Source: Pullichristensenella excrementipullorum
GTDB lineage: Bacteria > Bacillota > Clostridia > Christensenellales > Aristaeellaceae
Assembly (NCBI GenBank): GCA_018713365.1
Contig: DVOU01000020.1
Coordinates: 152,813-216,812 of the forward strand
Length of the DNA stretch: 64,000 bases
Direction: 5' to 3'
Within the stretch, counting starts at the first letter, position 1; each line of letters starts with the position of its first letter. The translations under genes and the position numbers were made by a program. The notes beneath the pieces are model-generated. The model ran no database searches. It saw nothing but the letters and a program-made list of their open reading frames with translations, and had not been told where the DNA came from. Of the stretch, positions 59,439 through 64,000 are shown piece after piece.

Positions 59439-60653
59439 GTGCTGCAATGGAAGACCTGTCTGCGCGCGGGGGTCACGGTGGCCCTCGTGTATCTGGCCAT
59501 CCACTACTGGGGGCCGGTGTCCGCGGCGCTGGGGGTGCTGCTCGGCGCGGCGTGGCCGCTTTTGCTGGGCGCGGGCATCGCCTATGTGGTCAACATACTG
59601 ATGCGCTTTTACGAGACGCACATCTTCCGCAAGTGCGACAGGCCGCTGTTTCTCAAATTGCGGCGGGGCGGGTGCATGGTGGCGGCGTATCTGACCATCC
59701 TCGTCATCGTCGGCCTCATCGTCGGCCTGATCGTGCCGGAACTGATCCGGGCCGTGCAACTGTTGCTCAACGAGACGCCTGCGCTCATCGACCGGCTTTA
59801 CGGGGAGCTGATGAAATACCCCGAGATCGCGCAGTACCTGCCCAACGCCGAGGCCAATCTGGGTGAGTTGGGCGCGGACTGGCAGCAGCTGCTCACCCGC
59901 GTTCTCGAATGGCTGGGCGGCGGCTGGAACGGGCTGATGAACTCCGTGGTGGCCACGGTGTCTGGCGTGTTCTCCGGCGCGGTGACGCTGGTGATGGGCT
60001 TCATGTTCTCCTTTTATATCCTCTACGGCAAGGAAAAGCTCGGCAGGCAGGTGCGGCGGCTGATGCGCACGTATCTGAAACCCGCGTGGTGCGAACGGAC
60101 ATTTTATGTGCTGAATGTGCTGGACAACAGCTTCCACCGCTACGTGGTGGGCCAGTGCATCGAGGCGGTGATCCTCGGCACGCTGTGCATGCTGGGCATG
60201 CTCGCCTTCGGCTTCCCCTACGCGACGATGATCGGCGCGCTGGTGGGCGCGACGGCGCTGATCCCCATCGCCGGCGCCTACATCGGCGCGGGCGTGGGCG
60301 CGATCCTCATTTTGACCGTTTCGCCGATGGAGGCGCTGCTGTTTTTGGTGTTCATCGTCGTTTTGCAGCAGTTGGAGGGCAACATCGTCTACCCGCGCGT
60401 GGTCGGCACGCAGCTGGGGCTGCCGGCGCTGTGGGTGCTGACGGCCATCACCGTGGGCGGCAATGTGATGGGCATCGGCGGCATGCTTTTGGCCGTGCCG
60501 CTGACCACCGCCATCTACCGGCTGGTGCGCGAGAACGTGCGCAAGCGGGAGCTTGCCAAGGGCGGGGCGGCGGACGCGGAGAAAGCGCCGGAAACCGCGC
60601 CGGAAAAGGGCGAAGCGCCGCAAAAGCCGTTCGCGGCGAGAAAAAAGAAGTGA
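59439..60653 (+). CDS. AI-2E family transporter
   Basis: 404 residues, about eight membrane helices with a large central soluble region, and a charged Lys/Ala-rich tail (EKAPETAPEKGEAPQKP). The LEGNIVYPRVVG and GALVGATALIPIAGAYIG motifs mark the family. Members include permeases for autoinducer-2 and for other small molecules or ions. The GTG at 59439 has GGAGG seven bases upstream; the ATG at 59433 is too close to it. Confidence 0.88.
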   Translation: MLQWKTCLRAGVTVALVYLAIHYWGPVSAALGVLLGAAWPLLLGAGIAYVVNILMRFYETHIFRKCDRPLFLKLRRGGCMVAAYLTILVIVGLIVGLIVPELIRAVQLLLNETPALIDRLYGELMKYPEIAQYLPNAEANLGELGADWQQLLTRVLEWLGGGWNGLMNSVVATVSGVFSGAVTLVMGFMFSFYILYGKEKLGRQVRRLMRTYLKPAWCERTFYVLNVLDNSFHRYVVGQCIEAVILGTLCMLGMLAFGFPYATMIGALVGATALIPIAGAYIGAGVGAILILTVSPMEALLFLVFIVVLQQLEGNIVYPRVVGTQLGLPALWVLTAITVGGNVMGIGGMLLAVPLTTAIYRLVRENVRKRELAKGGAADAEKAPETAPEKGEAPQKPFAARKKK

Positions 60654-60663
60654 CGGTGGCAAA

Positions 60664-60703
60664 AAATCGCCTCCATGCGCGTTTGTGCGTGTGGAGGCGG
60701 TTT
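60664..60703. terminator. Bidirectional terminator
   Basis: CGCCTCC (60668-60674) pairs with GGAGGCG (60693-60699), with A-run before and TTTT after. It separates convergent AI-2E and HAD genes. Confidence 0.75.
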
Positions 60704-60706
60704 TGT

Positions 60707-61390
60707 CTATTGCAGGGCGATGTCCGGCAGGGCGCGGATGTCGGCGATCTCGTAGCGGATGCTGTATTCCGGCGGGGCGACCTTGCCCTCGGGGTTGTAC
60801 CAGCAGGCGTCGATGCCGGCGCGGTTGGCGGCGCGAATGTCGCTGGTGAGGCTGTCGCCCACCATCAGGGCGCGGGACCTGTCCACGCCGCCCAGCGCCT
60901 CCAGCGCCGCGTAGAGCATGCGCGGGTCGGGCTTTTGCACGCCCAGTTCGCCGGAAATGATGAAGGCGGACAGGTATTGGCGCAGGGGCGAGGGATCCAT
61001 GCGGCCATGCTGCACCTTGGGGATGCCGTTGGTGACCACGGCCACGGGCAGATGCGCGGCAACGGTCTGCACCGCCTCCAGCGCGCCGGGCAACAGCAGG
61101 CTCTGATGGGAGAGGGCCTCGGTGTAGGCCTCGCCCACTTCCCGCGGGTCGGCGTCGAGGTCGTAGTGCTTAAGAAAATCGCGGAAGCGGCGCACGCGCA
61201 GCTCCGCCTGCGTCACTTCCCCGCGCTCAAATGCCTCCCAGCAGGCCTTGTTGAGGCGGTGGTAGACCTGCGGCGCGGTCTCGTCCATGATGCCGAGCTG
61301 CTGGATGATGGCGCTGATGGCGTTTTTCTCCGCGCCGCGAAAGTCGAGGAGGGTATCGTCGGCGTCGATGAGTATAGCATCGTAAAGCAT
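60707..61390 (-). CDS. yjjG: HAD-family phosphatase, YjjG-like
   Basis: 227 residues. Motif I DADDTLLDF (nucleophile Asp), motif II VVTNG, motif III Lys in GVQKPDP and motif IV VGDSLTSDI. YjjG-type enzymes are 5'-nucleotidases that remove non-canonical pyrimidine nucleotides. AAAGGAG precedes the ATG at 61390. The 5' leader is a long structured RNA. Confidence 0.88.
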   Translation of the reverse strand: MLYDAILIDADDTLLDFRGAEKNAISAIIQQLGIMDETAPQVYHRLNKACWEAFERGEVTQAELRVRRFRDFLKHYDLDADPREVGEAYTEALSHQSLLLPGALEAVQTVAAHLPVAVVTNGIPKVQHGRMDPSPLRQYLSAFIISGELGVQKPDPRMLYAALEALGGVDRSRALMVGDSLTSDIRAANRAGIDACWYNPEGKVAPPEYSIRYEIADIRALPDIALQ

Positions 61391-61407
61391 GGCGTTCTCC
61401 TTTGTGC

Positions 61408-61639
61408 GTACAGGGGCGCGCCTGTTCGCCCGACCTGGTCTTTGCCCCCACACTCGCCGGCTGGGGCGCTCGCTCCTAAGGCAACGGCCTCCCCACTACT
61501 GGCCCTCTCAGCCCGAAGGCTGGCCGGACTTACTTCTAAGCCGCACCATGCTCACGGGAATTTTCCCCGCTTACGTGGGTCGTTTCGCCTGCGACTGGCA
61601 TCGACTTGCAACCACGGACGCGGACAGACGCGCTTGTAC
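61408..61639 (-). ncRNA. Closed multi-stem RNA in the HAD gene leader
   Basis: Read on the minus strand the transcript begins about 61634-61639. The 5' end GTACA and GCGCG (61639-61629) pairs with the 3' end CGCGC and TGTAC (61420-61408), closing a 232-base domain. Inside are GTGG, GTCG and GCC paired with GGC, CGAC and CCAC; GGGAA/TTCCC; GGCTTA-GAAG-TAAGTC; AGCC-TTCG-GGCT; AGGC-CGTT-GCCT; and GCCCC/GGGGC. Several stable tetraloops, no reading frame, no T-run. Size and closed branched form recall large Firmicutes RNAs such as the raiA motif; I cannot assign a class. It ends 7 bases before the HAD ribosome binding site. Confidence 0.65.
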
Positions 61640-61640
61640 C

Positions 61641-61669
61641 ATTATACCGCAGCCCCGTCAGTTCGTCAA
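61641..61669 (-). promoter_or_regulatory. Promoter of the structured RNA and HAD gene
   Basis: Minus strand TTGACG (61664-61669), 17 bases, perfect TATAAT (61641-61646). The -35 encodes the Leu-Thr codons near the end of recD2, so the two genes are tightly packed. Confidence 0.85.
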
Positions 61670-63856
61670 CCACGCCGCAAGGCGCTCGTCGAGGGCGCTG
61701 AAGCGGCGGTCGATATAGTTGTTGTCCACCATGGCGCGCACGCATGCCTCTCGGCCGACCACCACCGCCAGACGGCGGGCGCGGGTGACGGCGGTATAGA
61801 GCAGGTTGCGGGTCATCAGCGGGCGCGGGCCGCTGACGAGGGGCAGCACCACGCAATCGAACTCGCTGCCCTGGCTCTTGTGGACGCTCACGCAGTAGGC
61901 CAGTTCCAGTTCTTCGAGGTCGGCCAGCGCGTAGAGGGCCTCGCGGCCATCGTCGAAGGCCACGGTCAATTCCTCATTGTAGAGGTCGGCGGCGGAAATA
62001 TAGCCAATGTCGCCATTGAACACGCCCAGACCATGCTCCATGCCGCGCGTCCAGCCCATGTCGTAGTTGTTTTTGACCTGCATGACCTTGTCGCCCACGC
62101 GGAAGACCGTCTCACCGCGGCGCAGCTCGGGCTTTTCCGGGGCGGGCGGGTTGATGGCCTGCTGCAGCACCGCGTTGAGGGCGTAGACGCCCGCGTCCGA
62201 GCGCTTCATCGGCGCCATCACCTGTATGCCGCGCACAGGGTCGACGCCCAGATAGCGCGGCAGGCGCTTTGTGACCAGCTGCACCACGGATTCGACCGCC
62301 GCGCGCATGCTCTCCTTGCGTTCGAGGAAAAAGTCCGTATCCCGCGTGCGCACGATGGGGTATTCTCCGCGATTGATGCGATGGGCGTTTTGCACGATCA
62401 TGCTCGAGGCCGCCTGACGGAAGACCTCGGTGAGCGTCACCGACGGCACCGCGCCGCAGGCGAGGATGTCCTTCAGAACGTTGCCCGCGCCCACGGAGGG
62501 GAGCTGGTCCTTGTCCCCCACCATCACCAGCCGCGTGCCGGGGCGCAGGGCGCGCAAAAGGGCGCGGAAGAGGAAGATGTCCACCATGCTCATCTCGTCC
62601 ACGACCACGGCGGCGCAGTCCAGCGGCTCCTGCTCGTTGCGCAGAAAGCGGCCCTCCTCGCCGGCGTATTCCAGCAGGCGGTGGATGGTGCGCGCCGGGC
62701 GGCCCGTGGCCTCGCTCATGCGCTTGGCCGCGCGGCCCGTGGGGGCGCACAGTTCCGCGCCGCCCAGTTCGTCCAGAAGGTGGAGGATGCACTTGAGCGT
62801 GGTGGTCTTGCCCGTGCCGGGGCCGCCGGTGATGACCAGCACGCCTTCGCGCGCCACGGCCTCCACGGCCTCGCGCTGCTCGTCGCACAGGCGCATCTCC
62901 TCCCCTGCCTCCACTTCGGCGATGGCGCGCGCGGCGAGGGCCTCCGCGTCGCCGCCGCCCTCGAAGGAGCGCAGCAACCGCGCAAGGCGAAAGGCGGCGT
63001 CGGTCTCGGCCTCGTGATACCAGGGCAGGTAGACCGCCGTCTCGCCGCCGATGTCCTCGGCTTCGAGGCCGCCGGAGAGGATGAGGGCGCGCAGGGCGTT
63101 GTCCACGAGGTCTTCATCGGCCTCGAGCATCTGCCGGGCGCGCTCGACGAGAAGCGTGAGGGGCAGGTACATGTGGCCGGAGGCGTTGGCGGCCTCGGTA
63201 AGGGCGTAGCGCAGGCCGCTTTGCAGGCGAAATTCGCTGGTGGGCGAAAAGCCCATCGCCATGGCCATGCGGTCGGCGGTCTTGAAGCCCACGCCCTCCA
63301 CCTCGTCGGCGAGGCGGTAGGGGTTCTCGCGGGCGATGGACTCCGTGCGCTCGCCGTAGGAGCGGTAGACGCGCGCGGCCATCGCCGGGGAAAGGCCGTA
63401 TCGCTGCAAAAACATCATCGCCCCGCGCATCTGCGCGTGCTGCTGAAAGCTCTCAGCGATCATAACGGCGCGCTTTTCGCCGATGCCCGGCACTTCAGTG
63501 AGGCGCTGCGGCTCGGCGGCAAGCACATCCAGCGTGCGCTGGCCGAAACTTTCAACGATGAGCTTTGCCGTGGCCGGGCCGACGCCGCGGATGAGGCCGG
63601 AGGCGAGGTATTTCTCGATGCCATCCAGGCTCTCCGGGCGGGCGGACTCCACCCACGAAACGCGGATCTGGCGGCCATATTCGCGGTGTTCCACCAGTTC
63701 GCCCTCAAAAGCGGCGCGCTCGCCGGCCAGCAGCAGGGGCATGACGCCCACCGCGGCCATGCGCTCGCCGCCATCGAGCTTGACCTGCGCCACGGTGAAG
63801 CCATTTTCATCGTTTCGATAGGTGATCTTTTCCACGACGCCTTCAAATCTGGCCAT
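61658..63856 (-). CDS. recD2: RecD2 helicase
   Basis: 732 residues. N-terminal OB and helix-hairpin-helix regions (SGLIRGVGPATAKLIVE, VPGIGEKRAVMI), then two RecA-like domains: Walker A GGPGTGKTTT, DEMSMVD, GDKDQLPSVGAG, and the C-terminal VHKSQGSEFD. It is a 5'-3' DNA helicase acting in recombination and mismatch repair, without RecBC. It follows the alkyltransferase gene by 18 bases. Its end hosts the next promoter. Confidence 0.95.
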   Translation of the reverse strand: MARFEGVVEKITYRNDENGFTVAQVKLDGGERMAAVGVMPLLLAGERAAFEGELVEHREYGRQIRVSWVESARPESLDGIEKYLASGLIRGVGPATAKLIVESFGQRTLDVLAAEPQRLTEVPGIGEKRAVMIAESFQQHAQMRGAMMFLQRYGLSPAMAARVYRSYGERTESIARENPYRLADEVEGVGFKTADRMAMAMGFSPTSEFRLQSGLRYALTEAANASGHMYLPLTLLVERARQMLEADEDLVDNALRALILSGGLEAEDIGGETAVYLPWYHEAETDAAFRLARLLRSFEGGGDAEALAARAIAEVEAGEEMRLCDEQREAVEAVAREGVLVITGGPGTGKTTTLKCILHLLDELGGAELCAPTGRAAKRMSEATGRPARTIHRLLEYAGEEGRFLRNEQEPLDCAAVVVDEMSMVDIFLFRALLRALRPGTRLVMVGDKDQLPSVGAGNVLKDILACGAVPSVTLTEVFRQAASSMIVQNAHRINRGEYPIVRTRDTDFFLERKESMRAAVESVVQLVTKRLPRYLGVDPVRGIQVMAPMKRSDAGVYALNAVLQQAINPPAPEKPELRRGETVFRVGDKVMQVKNNYDMGWTRGMEHGLGVFNGDIGYISAADLYNEELTVAFDDGREALYALADLEELELAYCVSVHKSQGSEFDCVVLPLVSGPRPLMTRNLLYTAVTRARRLAVVVGREACVRAMVDNNYIDRRFSALDERLAAWLTN

Positions 63857-63874
63857 GGGCGTCCTCCCGAAGCG

Positions 63875-64000
63875 TCATTGCTCCCGCTCCAGCCGCAAAA
63901 GCCACTTTTTCGCCGCCAGACCCCCGGCGTAGCCGACCAGAGCGCCGTCCCGCCCAATGACGCGATGGCAGGGCACGAACAGCGGCAGGGGGTTGCGGTT
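63875..64000 (-). CDS. ogt: O6-alkylguanine-DNA methyltransferase, 3' part
   Basis: Partial: only the last 41 residues lie in the window. The active-site PCHRVIG is present (Cys accepts the alkyl group), then LVGYAGGLAAKKWLLRLE. It repairs O6-methylguanine. The gene continues past the right edge and probably shares an operon with recD2. Confidence 0.9.
   Translation of the reverse strand, partial: NRNPLPLFVPCHRVIGRDGALVGYAGGLAAKKWLLRLEREQ

Overview
The window is a gene-dense, high-G+C (roughly two thirds G+C by eye) bacterial chromosome segment, most likely from an uncultured gut Clostridia lineage (Eubacteriales or Christensenellales). That placement is inference. It rests on the IspH-S1 fusion, a clostridial-type purECFMN-DL operon with a large single-chain PurL, a DUF2232-rplI-dnaB cluster, NfeD-FloA, SpoIID, a LytR-CpsA-Psr protein, TTG/GTG starts behind strong AGGAGG sites and sigma-A promoters of the TTGACG-17-TATAAT type. 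I see no insertion sequence, prophage, rRNA or tRNA.

Layout. 1-4.8 kb: an autoregulated marR gene, a highly structured intergenic RNA with mutually exclusive hairpins, and two overlapping genes for a heterodimeric ABC exporter with one degenerate ATP site. 4.8-10.4 kb: a YgjP-type metalloprotease, an SDR enzyme, an unknown gene, a 740-base non-coding island (candidate small RNA, solitary type I-C-like CRISPR repeat), a secreted foldase, a YitT protein and two very small Cys-rich proteins. 10.4-15.8 kb (minus): DUF2232-rplI-dnaB, yajC, tgt and a small wall-anchored Ig-like protein. 16-21.2 kb: a large GT-C-like membrane protein, a second marR with a lipoprotein carrying six peptidoglycan-binding repeats, a small membrane protein and an XRE regulator. 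21.4-29.6 kb (minus): pepV-cmk-plsC, then FHA-FtsW-PBP-uvrC.

29.7-45.5 kb (plus): a TauE-like permease, a secreted SpoIID-SH3 protein, a secreted Ig-like/caspase-fold protease, the ispH-rpsA fusion with an internal ribosome binding site, a lipase plus Nudix pair, nfeD-floA and a partner, an orphan LytTR regulator, tldD-pmbA and an LCP enzyme. 45.5-57 kb: the purine operon purE-C-F-M-N-IMP cyclohydrolase-AICAR transformylase-D-L behind an array of CGAAC operators. The usual bifunctional purH is replaced by two separate genes: a PurO-type cyclohydrolase and a stand-alone transformylase. 57-64 kb: a divergent DUF3343/cysteine desulfurase pair, a sugar nucleotidyltransferase, an AI-2E family protein, a YjjG-type HAD phosphatase preceded by a closed, multi-stem 232-nt RNA, recD2, and the 3' end of an O6-alkylguanine methyltransferase gene.

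The strongest candidates for undescribed biology are the RNA between marR and the ABC genes (785-979), the 232-nt RNA before the HAD gene (61408-61639), the non-coding island near 7 kb, the secreted caspase-like protein next to SpoIID, and the internal start that should release free S1 from the IspH-S1 gene.
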